A stretch of DNA of 64,000 bases. It comes from an uncultured bacterium. GTDB taxonomy: Bacteria > Verrucomicrobiota > Lentisphaeria > Victivallales > UBA1829. The DNA is taken from positions 120,054-184,053 of the forward strand of contig CACZEK010000010.1 of the NCBI GenBank assembly GCA_902780135.1, given 5' to 3'. Of the stretch, positions 53,851 through 62,870 are shown in pieces; the stretch's first letter is position 1; each line of letters begins with the position of its first letter. The notes beneath the pieces were generated by a model, which was not told the origin of the DNA, did not search any database, and worked only from the letters and a program-made list of their open reading frames with translations. A program made the translations under genes and the position numbers.

Positions 53851-53928
53851 ATGATCGTATCGTTTGGCGTCGTCGCCGTCGTGGTCGTCGTCCTCGTCCT
53901 GGTGTTTGCCGGGGTCATCCGCCATTGA
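53851..53928 (+). CDS. 25-residue single-helix membrane peptide
   Basis: A tiny open frame that begins MIVSFGVVAVVVVVLVLVFA and ends VIRH. Nearly all of it is one hydrophobic helix followed by a basic end, as in small membrane peptides such as those of the toxin or transporter-modulator kind. CAGGAGG is 7-8 nt upstream of the ATG, a strong ribosome binding site. It lies 23 nt after the coiled-coil gene and 30 nt before ybaB on the same strand. No family recognised. Confidence 0.65.
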   Translation: MIVSFGVVAVVVVVLVLVFAGVIRH

Positions 53929-53958
53929 TTTGACAAACAAACCTGAAAGGTATTTATT

Positions 53959-54267
53959 ATGTCCATGTTCGGTTCATTCGGACAGCTCGCCGGAATGATG
54001 AAGGATTTCCAGGACCTGAAAAAGAAAATTGAAGCCATGAAACAGGAACTCGCCCAGATGGAGTTCCGCGGCGTGAGCGCGGACGGCACCGTGACCGCCG
54101 TTGTGTCCGGCGACTGCTTCGTGCGCGCCATTACGAGCACGACCGCCAGCCCGAGCCCGCAGGCGACCGCCGAAGCGGTCAACCAGGGCATCGCGCAGGC
54201 GAAGAACGCGATCTCGCAGAAGATCTCCGAGGCGACCGGCGGCCTGCCGATGCCGGGGCTTTTCTGA
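53959..54267 (+). CDS. ybaB: YbaB/EbfC family nucleoid-associated protein
   Basis: A 102-residue DNA-binding protein of the YbaB/EbfC family: N-terminal helix MKDFQDLKKKIEAMKQELAQ, then strands with VTAVVSGDCFV, then a C-terminal helix and the usual PMPG ending. Adjacent to recR as in most bacteria (20 nt gap). Confidence 0.94.
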   Translation: MSMFGSFGQLAGMMKDFQDLKKKIEAMKQELAQMEFRGVSADGTVTAVVSGDCFVRAITSTTASPSPQATAEAVNQGIAQAKNAISQKISEATGGLPMPGLF

Positions 54268-54287
54268 ACTTTTGACGGAGTCCGCCG

Positions 54288-54935
54288 ATGTTTGCGCAGC
54301 CGTGGCCGGAGCCTCTCGCCGAGCTGATCGAAATGCTGAAGAACCTGCCGGGCGTGGGGAAACGCTCCGCCGAACGCATGGCGCTGTCGCTGTACCTGTG
54401 GGACCCGGCGAAGCTCGACGCGCTGGCGGGGAACCTCGCCTCGCTCCACACGCGCATCCATTCCTGCCCGGAGTGCGGGAACCTGTCCGACGCGCCCGAC
54501 AACGGCCCGTGCGGCATCTGCTCGTCTCCCGTGCGGGACCGTTCCATCATCTGCGTGGTGGAGGACGTCGCGCAGATCCACTCCCTGGAGTCCGCCGGGG
54601 TCTACAAGGGCGTCTATCACGTGCTGGGCGGCCGCATCGCTCCGCTGGAGGGGAAGTTCCCCGAATCTCTGTCCATCCCGCGCCTCGAGGCGCGCGTCGC
54701 CGCGGGCGGCGTCCGCGAAATGATCCTGGCGCTGAGCCAGGACATCGAAGGGCAGGCGACCGCGGTCTATCTCGCCAATCGGTTCCAGGGGCGCGGATTC
54801 GCCATCACGCGTCCGGCGCGCGGATTGCCCGCCGGGTCCGACCTGACCTACGCCGATGCCGCCACGATCGCGCTGGCGCTTGACGCGCGGACGAGCCTGA
54901 ACCGGACGAACGAACAGGAGGAACCCCCGAAATGA
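54288..54935 (+). CDS. recR: recombination protein RecR
   Basis: RecR (215 aa), partner of RecF/RecO in loading RecA at gaps. Helix-hairpin-helix LPGVGKRSAERMA (20-32), C4 zinc finger (C60, C63, C75, C78), and Toprim domain with VVEDVAQI and the HVLGGRIAPLEG region. ACGGAG precedes the ATG. Overlaps aguB by ATGA. Confidence 0.96.
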   Translation: MFAQPWPEPLAELIEMLKNLPGVGKRSAERMALSLYLWDPAKLDALAGNLASLHTRIHSCPECGNLSDAPDNGPCGICSSPVRDRSIICVVEDVAQIHSLESAGVYKGVYHVLGGRIAPLEGKFPESLSIPRLEARVAAGGVREMILALSQDIEGQATAVYLANRFQGRGFAITRPARGLPAGSDLTYADAATIALALDARTSLNRTNEQEEPPK

Positions 54936-55816
54936 GCATTGAACGGAACAAGATAACGTCCGTCCGCGTGGCGCTGGTGCAGGATTTTGCTCCCGCATCC
55001 GTGGAGGATGCGCGCGAACGCTTCGCCGCGAGAGTCGCGGAGGCCGCGGGACAGGGCGCGAACATCGTCTGCACGCAGGAGCTGTTCCAGACGGAGTATT
55101 TCTGCTGGAAACAGGACCCGGATTTCTTCGAGCTCGCCGAGCCGGTCCCCGGACCCGGCACGGATTTCTACGCCGCCCTCGCGAAACGGTTCGGCGTGGT
55201 GATCGTCGGGTCGTTCTTCGAGAAGCGCGCGCCCGGACTCCACCACAACACCGCCGTCGTCTTCGACGCGGACGGGAGCGTCGCCGGCGTCTACCGCAAG
55301 ATGCACATCCCGCAGGACCCCGGATTCGAGGAGAAATTCTATTTCGCGCCCGGCGACGGGCCGTTCCGCGCCTGGGACACCGCGTTCGGGCGCATCGGCG
55401 TGGTGGTCTGCTGGGACCAGTGGTACCCGGAAGCCGCCCGCCTGACCGCGCTCGACGGCGCGTCGATCGTCTTCTGCCCGACCGCGATCGGCACGATCGA
55501 ATCCGAACCGGACGACCTGATGCTGAAACAGCGGCACGCCTGGCTCACGGTCCAGCACGGGCACGCCGTGGCGAACGGTTGTTTCTTCGCCGCCGTGAAC
55601 CGCGTCGGCACGGAGCACGGCACGCGGTTCTGGGGGTCGTCGTTCGTGTCGGATTTCTACGGCGCGGACCTCGCGATCGCCTCGCGCGACAAGGCGGAGA
55701 CCGTGTACGCCGACTGCGACCTCGTCGCGATGGAGGAACACCGCCGCATGTGGCCGTTCTTCCGCGACCGCCGCATCGACGCCTACGGACCGATCCTGAA
55801 GCGGTTCGGGGACTGA
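54932..55816 (+). CDS. aguB: N-carbamoylputrescine amidase
   Basis: Nitrilase-superfamily enzyme (294 aa) that hydrolyses N-carbamoylputrescine to putrescine, CO2 and ammonia. The catalytic triad is visible: E50 in CTQELF, K123 in YRKMHIPQDPG and C160 in VVVCWDQWYPEAARL. Wording around the cysteine is that of AguB rather than other nitrilases. 3 nt before aguA. Confidence 0.93.
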   Translation: MSIERNKITSVRVALVQDFAPASVEDARERFAARVAEAAGQGANIVCTQELFQTEYFCWKQDPDFFELAEPVPGPGTDFYAALAKRFGVVIVGSFFEKRAPGLHHNTAVVFDADGSVAGVYRKMHIPQDPGFEEKFYFAPGDGPFRAWDTAFGRIGVVVCWDQWYPEAARLTALDGASIVFCPTAIGTIESEPDDLMLKQRHAWLTVQHGHAVANGCFFAAVNRVGTEHGTRFWGSSFVSDFYGADLAIASRDKAETVYADCDLVAMEEHRRMWPFFRDRRIDAYGPILKRFGD

Positions 55817-55819
55817 GCC

Positions 55820-56878
55820 ATGCCCGAGATGCCGGAGCCTGCCTGCGCCGCCGAACGCGGCTTCACGATGCCCGCGGAATGGGAGGAACAGCGCGCGATC
55901 CTGCTGTCGTGGCCGCTGAACCCCGCGACGTGGGAGGACCGCCGCGCTGAAATCGAGGCCGTCTATGCCAGGTTCGCGGCGGAGATATCGCGTTTCGAGG
56001 ACGTGAAGATCGACTGCGTGCGCGCCGAACAGCCCCGCATCCTGAAGCTGCTTTCCGAAGCCGGAGTCGACGCCGCCCGCGTCGAACTCCTGGACGTGCC
56101 GACGAACGACGCCTGGTGCCGCGACCACGGCCCCGTCTGCCTCGTGAACCGCGCGACCGGGGCGCGTCTGCTGGACCATTTCCGGTACAACGCCTGGGGC
56201 GGGAAGTTTCCGCCGTGGGACCTCGACGCCGCCGTGCCGGAACACGCCGCCGCGCTGCTCGGATACGAACGGAACCCCGTGCCGATGGTCTGCGAGGGCG
56301 GCGCGCTGGAATCGAACGGCGCGGGCCTGCTCATGACGACCGAATCCGTGATGCTGAACCCGAACCGGAACCCCGCCATGACGCGGGCGCAGACCGGCGA
56401 CATGCTGATGCGGTCGCTCGGCATGGACGAGATCCTGTGGCTGAAAAGCGGCCTTTTCTGCGACGATACGGACGGACACATCGACACGCTCGCGCGCTTC
56501 GTGCGCCCCGACGCCGTGTTCGCCTGCGTCGCGCCCGAAGGCTCCGACAATGCCCCCGCGCTGAACGAAAACCTGTGCCGTCTCCGCGAATACCGCACGC
56601 GCCTCGGGCGTCCGCTGGACGTGATCCCGCTGCCTCTGCCCGACCCCGTGGCGCCGCCCGACGGCTGGCGCGAGGAGACGCTCCCCGCGTCCTACGCCAA
56701 TTATCTGCTCGTGAACGGCGCCGTGCTGGTGCCGTCCTACCGCCAGCCGCGCAACGACGCCCGCGCCGCCGCGATCATCGGCGAAGCGTTCCCCGGCCGC
56801 ACGGTCGTCTCCATCGACTGCGCGGACATCATCCTGGAGGGCGGCGCGCTGCACTGCCTTTCCCAGAACCTCTTCTGA
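55820..56878 (+). CDS. aguA: agmatine deiminase
   Basis: Guanidine-group hydrolase (352 aa) that converts agmatine to N-carbamoylputrescine, the substrate of the enzyme encoded just upstream. Motifs: TMPAEWEEQ, NDAWCRDHGP, EGGALESNG, CDDTDGHIDT, and the nucleophile C346 in GGALHCLSQN at the end. Together with aguB it forms the two-step route from agmatine to putrescine. Confidence 0.95.
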   Translation: MPEMPEPACAAERGFTMPAEWEEQRAILLSWPLNPATWEDRRAEIEAVYARFAAEISRFEDVKIDCVRAEQPRILKLLSEAGVDAARVELLDVPTNDAWCRDHGPVCLVNRATGARLLDHFRYNAWGGKFPPWDLDAAVPEHAAALLGYERNPVPMVCEGGALESNGAGLLMTTESVMLNPNRNPAMTRAQTGDMLMRSLGMDEILWLKSGLFCDDTDGHIDTLARFVRPDAVFACVAPEGSDNAPALNENLCRLREYRTRLGRPLDVIPLPLPDPVAPPDGWREETLPASYANYLLVNGAVLVPSYRQPRNDARAAAIIGEAFPGRTVVSIDCADIILEGGALHCLSQNLF

Positions 56879-57023
56879 CGGGAGCAGCCTCTTTTTTCCG
56901 ACGGACGGAAGCCAGCCCGTTTCGTGCGGACACGATGCGAATAACATATTATAGTCGGATGCGCGGACGCGTGCGCTTTCCTTAAAATCCTTAAAAACTC
57001 TTTTCATAACGGACTGTCCGCGC

Positions 57024-57051
57024 TTGCAAAAACGCCGATGCGCGGTATATT
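57024..57051 (+). promoter_or_regulatory. promoter of the second GH115 gene
   Basis: TTGCAA at 57024-57029, 16 bp, TATATT at 57046-57051. Confidence 0.72.
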
Positions 57052-57069
57052 ATTCGATATGTTCAAGAC

Positions 57070-57092
57070 AAACATCTTCCTGATGTTTTTTT
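57070..57092 (+). promoter_or_regulatory. 5-prime leader hairpin of the second GH115 gene
   Basis: AAACATC (57070-57076), loop TTCCT, GATGTTT (57082-57088), then TTTT. It starts about 12 nt after the expected transcription start, some 60 nt before the gene. Confidence 0.5.
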
Positions 57093-57132
57093 ACATTTTC
57101 TTTCACCGTCGACATGCAGAGGAGAAATACGC

Positions 57133-60100
57133 ATGAAGAAAATGAGATTCCCGAACCGCGTGACCGGACTGCTCGCCGGAGCGCTGCTCGCCGCCGGGCC
57201 TGCGGTGTCCGCCGCATCCTTCGAGACCCTGATCGCCGACGGGGCGGATGACGCCGGAGACCTGTTCCGCATCGCCGCCAACGGACAGGCCGCGACGATC
57301 GTTTTGAGCGAAGAGGATTATGGCCCCGTGATCCGCGCGGCGAAGGATCTGAGCGAGGACGTGAAGCGCGTGACCGGGACGGCGTCGCCCGTGGAAACGG
57401 ACGGCAAGGCGCGTCCGGGCGCGATCCTGGTCGGCACGGTCGGGAAAAGCCCGCTCATCGACGGTCTGGTCAAGGAAAACAAACTCAACGTCGACGCGAT
57501 CAGGGGCAAGTGGGAATCGTATCTGATCCAGGTCAGCAAGGACACGCTGGTGATCGCGGGCAGCGACAAACGCGGCACGATCTACGGCATCTACGAGCTC
57601 TCGAAGCGCATGGGCGTGTCGCCGTGGTACTGGTGGGCGGACGTGCCGGTGGCGCACCGGGACGAGGTCCGGGCGGTCGCGGGGACCTACGTGCAGGACC
57701 CGCCGAAGGTGAAATACCGCGGCATCTTCATCAACGACGAGGAGCCGTCGTTCGGCAACTGGTCGCGCGCCAACTTCGGCGGCATCAATTCGAAGATGTA
57801 CGCGCACATGTTCGAGCTGATCCTGCGCCTGAAAGGCAATTATCTGTGGCCCGCGATGTGGGGCAAGGCGTTCAACGAGGACGACCCGCTGAACCCGGTC
57901 GTGGCGGACCAGTACGGCGTGATCATGGGCACGAGCCACCACGAACCGCTGATGCGCAACCAGGAGGAATGGACGAAGCGCAGCCGCGAGCTCGGCGAGT
58001 GGAACTACCGTCAGAACGGCGAGAACATGCGGAAGTTCTGGCTGGAGGGGCTGAAGCGCAACGCGAAGTACGACAACCTGCCGACCGTCGGGCTGCGCGG
58101 CGACGGCGACCTGCCGCTTGACCCCGGCGCGAATTTCGAAAGCAACAAGGAGCTGCTGCACCAGCTGCTCTTCCACGACCAGCGTGAACTCATCCGCGAG
58201 GCGTACGGACGCGACCCCGCCACCGTGCCGCAGATGTGGGTGGTCTTCAATGAGATCTGGACATTCTACAACCGCGGCGTGCGCCCGCCGGACGACGTCA
58301 TCATGGCGTTCAGCGACAGCAATTTCGGCTATCTGCTGCAGCTCCCCGCCGAGGAGGACCGCAAACGCCCCGGATCGCTGGGGCTGTACTACCACATCGA
58401 CATGAACGGCGGCCCGTGGAACGACCGCTGGATCAGCACGCGCCCGATCCCGCAGATCTGGCATCAGCTGTACATCGCATATCAGTACAATATCCGCGGG
58501 ATGTGGATCATCAACGTGGGCGACCTGAAGCCGAAGGAGGCCGAGATCGACTTCATCCTGGATTACGCCTGGGACCCCGACAAGATCCCGTACTACAAGG
58601 TCGGGCACTGGATGGAAGACTGGTGCAGGACCATCTTCCCGGCGGAACACGCCAAAGCGTGCGCGTATCTGATCTCGGAGTACATTCGCCTGAACTACAT
58701 CCGCAAGCCGGAGATCCAGCAGACGCGCATCTGGAGCGCCGTGAATTACACCGAGGCGGACCGGTTCGCCCGCGAATGGCGGAAGATCGCCGACCGCGCC
58801 GAGGAACTGAAGAAAAAGATGCCGCCCGAATACGTCGACGTGTTCTATCAGCTGGTGTACTATCCGGTCGTGGCGGGCGCGGGCACGGCGGAGATCTACA
58901 CGGAGCTCGCCAAGGCCGACCAGTACGCGAAACAGGGCCGTTCCAGCGCGGCGGTCGCGCTCAAGAAGGCGCAGGACCTCTTCGAGAAGGACAAGCAGCT
59001 TTCGGATTTCTACAACAGCGAGAAGATGGCGGGCGGCAAGTGGAAGAACATGATGTCGGACAAGCACATCGGCTACACGCAGTGGAGCATGCCGCGTGAC
59101 AACTCCCTGCCGCGCGTCTCGCGTATGCCGGAACCGACGGCGGAACCGACGCTCGGCGTCGCCGTGGAGGGCAGCGAGAAGGCCGCGCCGCATCAGGTCG
59201 AAAGCCTGACGCTGCCGACGTTCGATATGCTCTCGAAATCGACGTATGACAAGCCTGCCGCCGGTGAATATGAGTATGAGGTCTGGACCGTGTGGGACGG
59301 CGGCTGGCCCGTCACGCTGTTCAACCGTTCGGACAAAGGCTCGATCACCTGCATGATGAAGGCGGACCAGCCGTGGGTGAAGACGCTCGAATTCGTGACC
59401 GTGGACGGCACGAACGACGTGACGGTCTTCGTCGGCATCGACTGGAGTAAATACCCCGGCGGAAAAGCGTCCGCGACGCTCACCGTAACGCCTGTAAACG
59501 GAGTGATCGAGGAAAAGCCGATCGGTGATCCGGTCAGGATCGCCGTGAACGCGGTCGCCCCCGAAAAGGACGCCCCCAAGTATTGTGACGACATGAATGA
59601 AGTCTACGGGACCGCCGCACCCGCTCCGATCGTGATCCCGGCGTGGAATTACTTGAACAAAACCGGCGCGAACGGCGCGAACTGGAAAGAGGTCGTCGGA
59701 CTGGGCCGCTGGGGCAACATCGGCAGTTACGGCGGCGCGATGGCGGTATTCCCCCTGCCGACGCCGGCCGTGCTGCCTCCGAACCCCGCGCCGACGCTCG
59801 AATACCGTGTCTACATCCCCGAACCCGGCAAGGTGACGGTCGACGTGGAGATCATGCCGATCTATCCCGAGAACCCGACCGCCGGGACGCTCAATATCCG
59901 CGAGCTCCGCATCGGCACGGCGTTCGACGACGATCCGGTGAAAGTCACCGACACGCTCGCACGCGAGTTCAAACGCCTGAACAACGAGGTATTCGAAAAC
60001 GTCCGCAAGGTGCGCGTGACGCACGACGTGAAGGAAGCCGGACTGCACACGTTCAAAGTCGTGATGGTCGATCCCGTCGTCGCGGTCGAACGCCTCGTGT

Positions 60101-60285
60101 TCTACCCCGAACTGGTCCGCAGAAGCAACCTCGGCGCGCCGTTTACCAGGGCGGTCTCGCGCCGTATATTCGAGGATCCCCGTCCGCTCGAACCGAAAGA
60201 TGAAAACCTGGGCGAGTATCTGCGCGGTCCCGACTGGCGCGAAAAGCTGGAGAAAAGGCGGAAAAAAGAGACTGAACGTGAATAA
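57133..60285 (+). CDS. exported GH115 alpha-glucuronidase, 1050 aa
   Basis: Second GH115 protein, of full family length, with signal peptide (about 1-27, ending VSAAS). Motifs: VIAGSDKRGTIYGIYELSKR, SPWYWWADVPV, KVKYRGIFINDEE (near 193), QYGVIMGTSHHEPLMR, WVVFNEIWTFYNRGVRPP (near 369) and FSDSNFGYLLQLP. It is about 180 residues longer than the 31516 protein, mainly at the C-terminus, with beta-sandwich and linker parts. The sequence differs enough that a different side-chain specificity is likely. GAGGAG supports the start. The DUF2851 gene overlaps its end by 8 nt. Confidence 0.93.
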   Translation: MKKMRFPNRVTGLLAGALLAAGPAVSAASFETLIADGADDAGDLFRIAANGQAATIVLSEEDYGPVIRAAKDLSEDVKRVTGTASPVETDGKARPGAILVGTVGKSPLIDGLVKENKLNVDAIRGKWESYLIQVSKDTLVIAGSDKRGTIYGIYELSKRMGVSPWYWWADVPVAHRDEVRAVAGTYVQDPPKVKYRGIFINDEEPSFGNWSRANFGGINSKMYAHMFELILRLKGNYLWPAMWGKAFNEDDPLNPVVADQYGVIMGTSHHEPLMRNQEEWTKRSRELGEWNYRQNGENMRKFWLEGLKRNAKYDNLPTVGLRGDGDLPLDPGANFESNKELLHQLLFHDQRELIREAYGRDPATVPQMWVVFNEIWTFYNRGVRPPDDVIMAFSDSNFGYLLQLPAEEDRKRPGSLGLYYHIDMNGGPWNDRWISTRPIPQIWHQLYIAYQYNIRGMWIINVGDLKPKEAEIDFILDYAWDPDKIPYYKVGHWMEDWCRTIFPAEHAKACAYLISEYIRLNYIRKPEIQQTRIWSAVNYTEADRFAREWRKIADRAEELKKKMPPEYVDVFYQLVYYPVVAGAGTAEIYTELAKADQYAKQGRSSAAVALKKAQDLFEKDKQLSDFYNSEKMAGGKWKNMMSDKHIGYTQWSMPRDNSLPRVSRMPEPTAEPTLGVAVEGSEKAAPHQVESLTLPTFDMLSKSTYDKPAAGEYEYEVWTVWDGGWPVTLFNRSDKGSITCMMKADQPWVKTLEFVTVDGTNDVTVFVGIDWSKYPGGKASATLTVTPVNGVIEEKPIGDPVRIAVNAVAPEKDAPKYCDDMNEVYGTAAPAPIVIPAWNYLNKTGANGANWKEVVGLGRWGNIGSYGGAMAVFPLPTPAVLPPNPAPTLEYRVYIPEPGKVTVDVEIMPIYPENPTAGTLNIRELRIGTAFDDDPVKVTDTLAREFKRLNNEVFENVRKVRVTHDVKEAGLHTFKVVMVDPVVAVERLVFYPELVRRSNLGAPFTRAVSRRIFEDPRPLEPKDENLGEYLRGPDWREKLEKRRKKETERE

Positions 60286-61615
60286 GAAGCGGGACACAAC
60301 GCCGGCGCGCGAGCCGGAACTCGCGATCCAGAAACAGTGGTCGGAGGTCCGGCGCGGCACGGTCTTTACGCTCCTGAACGGCGCCTCGCTGCGGGTGCTC
60401 TCGCTGGGGCGCTGGAACCGGATGCCCGGGCCGGATTTCCGCGGCGCGAAACTGGAGCTGAACGGCGCGGACCTTCGCGGAGACGTGGAGGTCCACACGA
60501 AGACGAGCGACTGGATTTCGCACGGTCACGGCGGCGATCCGATGTATGAAAACGTGGTCCTGCATGTGGTCCGGCGCGACGACACGTCGCCCGGAAACGT
60601 GGCGTTCCTGCCGGAATCCGCCGTGCTGGTCCTGCCGGAAGCCGGGGCGGAGGACGGCGAGGCGGAAACGAACAAAACGCCGCATGCCGCCTGCGCCGAG
60701 CATTTCGCGAAGATGACGCCGGACGAACTCGAAACGTTTCTGTGCGACGCGGGCGCGGACCGCCTGAAACTGCGCGCCGCCGAACGCCTCCGCATGATGA
60801 TCTCGGCGGGCACGACGAAGGCGTTTCTCTCCGCCGTCGCCGAACAGCTCGGCGTGCCCGACAACCGCGAGGTCTTCCGCACGCTCGCGGAACGTCTCCG
60901 CGAATATCAGGAGGACGAGCTGACGGCGCATTTCGAGGCGCTCGCGTGGGGCGAATCCGGGCTTCTGCCCGACCCCGCCGCCGACAAGCGCCTGACCGGA
61001 GACGGCCGCGCGCTCGCCTCCGCCTGGTGGGACGAATGGTGGCCCCTGCGGAAGAACGGCGGCGAAGGGCTCTTCTTCAAGCGCACCTGCCGTCCGCTGA
61101 ACAGCCCGGAACGCCGTCTGGCGATGCTCGGCGCGGCCGGACGGACGTTCCTGCCCGACCCGTGCGGCCAGCTCGCGGGCATTCTGAAGCGCGGAAGCGC
61201 GGATTTGATTTTGGAGACGATCCGGGACCGTCTGAGCGGCGGCGAGGCGTTCTGGGACGCGCATACGTCGTTCCGGTCCGCCGAGCTCAAACACCGCGCC
61301 GCGCTCTTCGGGCGCCCGCGCGTGGAATCGCTGTTCGCGGACGTGATCCTGCCCGTGCTGGCGGCGTACGCGAAGCTCGTGCATGACGATGCGCTGGAAA
61401 CGCGCGTCTTCGAGCTCTTCCGCACGATGCCGCCGCTCCAGAGCAATCTGGTGGTGCGGCGGATGCAGGCGCTGTGTCTGCCGGGACGGAAGAACGCCGT
61501 GAAGTGCGCCGCCGCCCAGCAGGGGCTGATCCACCTGTACAAAACGCACTGCGAAGCGCAGGCGGGCGACTGCGGCGCGTGCAGACTGCGTCATTCGTTC
61601 GCGCCGGAGCCGTGA
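60278..61615 (+). CDS. DUF2851 family protein
   Basis: A 445-residue protein with the DUF2851 signature near the N-terminus (GRWNRMPGPDFRGAKLEL, then RGDVEVHTKTSDWISHGH and VVLHVVRRDD), an alpha-helical middle and a cysteine cluster at the end (CEAQAGDCGACRLRHSF). I start at GTG 60278, which overlaps the GH115 stop by 8 nt; an ATG at 60200 would add residues that read through the GH115 coding end in another frame and are unlikely to be translated. Function of the family is unknown; the HTKTSDW and HGH parts look nuclease-like but this is not established. Confidence 0.85.
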   Translation: MNKKRDTTPAREPELAIQKQWSEVRRGTVFTLLNGASLRVLSLGRWNRMPGPDFRGAKLELNGADLRGDVEVHTKTSDWISHGHGGDPMYENVVLHVVRRDDTSPGNVAFLPESAVLVLPEAGAEDGEAETNKTPHAACAEHFAKMTPDELETFLCDAGADRLKLRAAERLRMMISAGTTKAFLSAVAEQLGVPDNREVFRTLAERLREYQEDELTAHFEALAWGESGLLPDPAADKRLTGDGRALASAWWDEWWPLRKNGGEGLFFKRTCRPLNSPERRLAMLGAAGRTFLPDPCGQLAGILKRGSADLILETIRDRLSGGEAFWDAHTSFRSAELKHRAALFGRPRVESLFADVILPVLAAYAKLVHDDALETRVFELFRTMPPLQSNLVVRRMQALCLPGRKNAVKCAAAQQGLIHLYKTHCEAQAGDCGACRLRHSFAPEP

Positions 61616-61637
61616 GGCGGGAAAGGAACCACAGACC

Positions 61638-62141
61638 ATGCCGTTGAAAAAACTCAAGATCGGCGTCAGCGCGTGCCTGCTGGGCATGAAGTACCGTTAC
61701 GACGGCACGGACAAGCTCGACGCGCGCATCGTGGAACGCCTGCTCAATAAAGTCGAGTTCGTGCCCGTCTGCCCGGAGGTCGAATGCGGCCTCGAGATCC
61801 CGCGTCCGGCGATGCGCCTGGAACGGGGGCAGGGCGGCACGCGCCTGAAAGTGATCGCCACGGGCGAGGACGAGACGCGCCGGATGGAGGAATGGGCGGG
61901 CGTGAAGATCGAACAGCTCCTGCGGCGCGGCGTCGGCGCGTTCCTCTTCAAGGCGAGGTCGCCGAGCTGCGGATTCGGCAACACGTCCGTTTTCGATTCG
62001 CAGGGGCGGTGCGTCATGAAGACCGCCGACGGGCTCTTCGTGCGGATGCTGAGGCTGAAATGCCCGAAGATGGTGATCGGGACGGAGGACCGTCTCGACG
62101 AGTTCATCGGCAAGCTGAACCTGGACATCTTCCGCGACTGA
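61638..62141 (+). CDS. DUF523 family protein
   Basis: A 167-residue protein with the whole DUF523 pattern: SACLLGMKYRYDG (12-24), VPVCPEVECGLEIPRPAMRL, FLFKARSPSCG and a C-terminal FIGKL helix. Three conserved cysteines suggest metal or cluster binding. Biochemical role is not known; some relatives are linked to thiouracil-type chemistry. AAAGGA precedes the ATG. Confidence 0.9.
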   Translation: MPLKKLKIGVSACLLGMKYRYDGTDKLDARIVERLLNKVEFVPVCPEVECGLEIPRPAMRLERGQGGTRLKVIATGEDETRRMEEWAGVKIEQLLRRGVGAFLFKARSPSCGFGNTSVFDSQGRCVMKTADGLFVRMLRLKCPKMVIGTEDRLDEFIGKLNLDIFRD

Positions 62142-62189
62142 CCGGCCCTGTTTTGTCCGGGCATGCGGACGAAAAGACCGCCGGACGGC

Positions 62190-62217
62190 TTGATTTTCGC
62201 GTTTGTCCATGTATATT
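62190..62217 (+). promoter_or_regulatory. promoter of the 62271 lipoprotein gene
   Basis: TTGATT at 62190-62195, 16 bp, TATATT at 62212-62217. Confidence 0.72.
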
Positions 62218-62270
62218 AATGGCGAACGAATGAAACCACGCGATTTTCCACCCCGAAAGGAGTTTCCCGC

Positions 62271-62771
62271 ATGAAAAAGTCTTTTTTGCCGCTGACGTTT
62301 GCCGTCGCCTGCTTTATCCTCGCCGCCTGTTCCAGCGTCAAATACGAGGGCGAATCCCTGCCCGCGCTGTCCTCCGACGCCCCGGTGAAGTTCTACCTCG
62401 CTTCCGAGCTGGACAAGATGCCCGGCGCGGTCGTGCTCGGCACGGCGGAATACACCGCGCGCCCGACGCTCACGAGCAAGGACATCCGGGCGATCCTTCA
62501 GGACGCCGCGCGCGACGAGGGCGCGAACGGCATCCGGATCATCTCCATGGAAAAGATCCCGGACGGCGAGGCGCGCAGGGACCAGATCAACAACACCGGC
62601 GCGCCGCAGTGGAACGTTACGGACAACAGCGACACTTCGCTGACGAAGATGAAGAACACGATCAATTATTCCGACGTCCGCGACAAGGAAAAGACCATCT
62701 ACAAGACGTTCGTGAGGGCGGAATTCCTGTCCGTGCCCGAACGGGAGACGAACGTCGAGACTCGTCCCTGA
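62271..62771 (+). CDS. lipoprotein, 166 aa
   Basis: Signal peptide with lipobox ILAAC (Cys about 20). The mature domain (about 35-100) resembles small stress lipoproteins with the DAARDEGANGI pattern of the DUF4156/YbjQ-like kind, but I cannot name the family. AAAGGAG precedes the ATG. Its last codons (ETNVETRP) lie inside the first unit of a tandem repeat that continues past the stop. Confidence 0.75.
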   Translation: MKKSFLPLTFAVACFILAACSSVKYEGESLPALSSDAPVKFYLASELDKMPGAVVLGTAEYTARPTLTSKDIRAILQDAARDEGANGIRIISMEKIPDGEARRDQINNTGAPQWNVTDNSDTSLTKMKNTINYSDVRDKEKTIYKTFVRAEFLSVPERETNVETRP

Positions 62772-62870
62772 CCCCGCCTGAAAGTCGAGGCGAACGTCGA
62801 GGCGCGTCCCTGATCCCGCCCGACCGGGAGACGAACGTCGAGGCGCGTCCCTGATCCCGCCCGACCGGGA
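62737..62870 (+). repeat. 41-42-bp tandem repeat spanning the lipoprotein 3-prime end
   Basis: Three units plus a fragment begin at 62737, about 62778, 62820 and 62861. Each unit has GAACGTCGAG and CGTCCCTGA and each carries the same stop codon. The first unit supplies the end of the lipoprotein. Confidence 0.85.

Noticed and set aside
60200..60277. An upstream ATG start for the DUF2851 gene
   Set aside because: It would read 78 nt of the GH115 coding end in another frame and adds residues unlike the family; GTG 60278 fits the normal overlapping-gene pattern.
57103..60498. An 1131-codon minus-strand frame opposite the second GH115 gene
   Set aside because: Antisense to a certain GH115 gene, and no domain is recognisable.
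62737..62870. Short repeats as a CRISPR array
   Set aside because: Period 41-42 bp without unique spacers, only three units, no cas gene.
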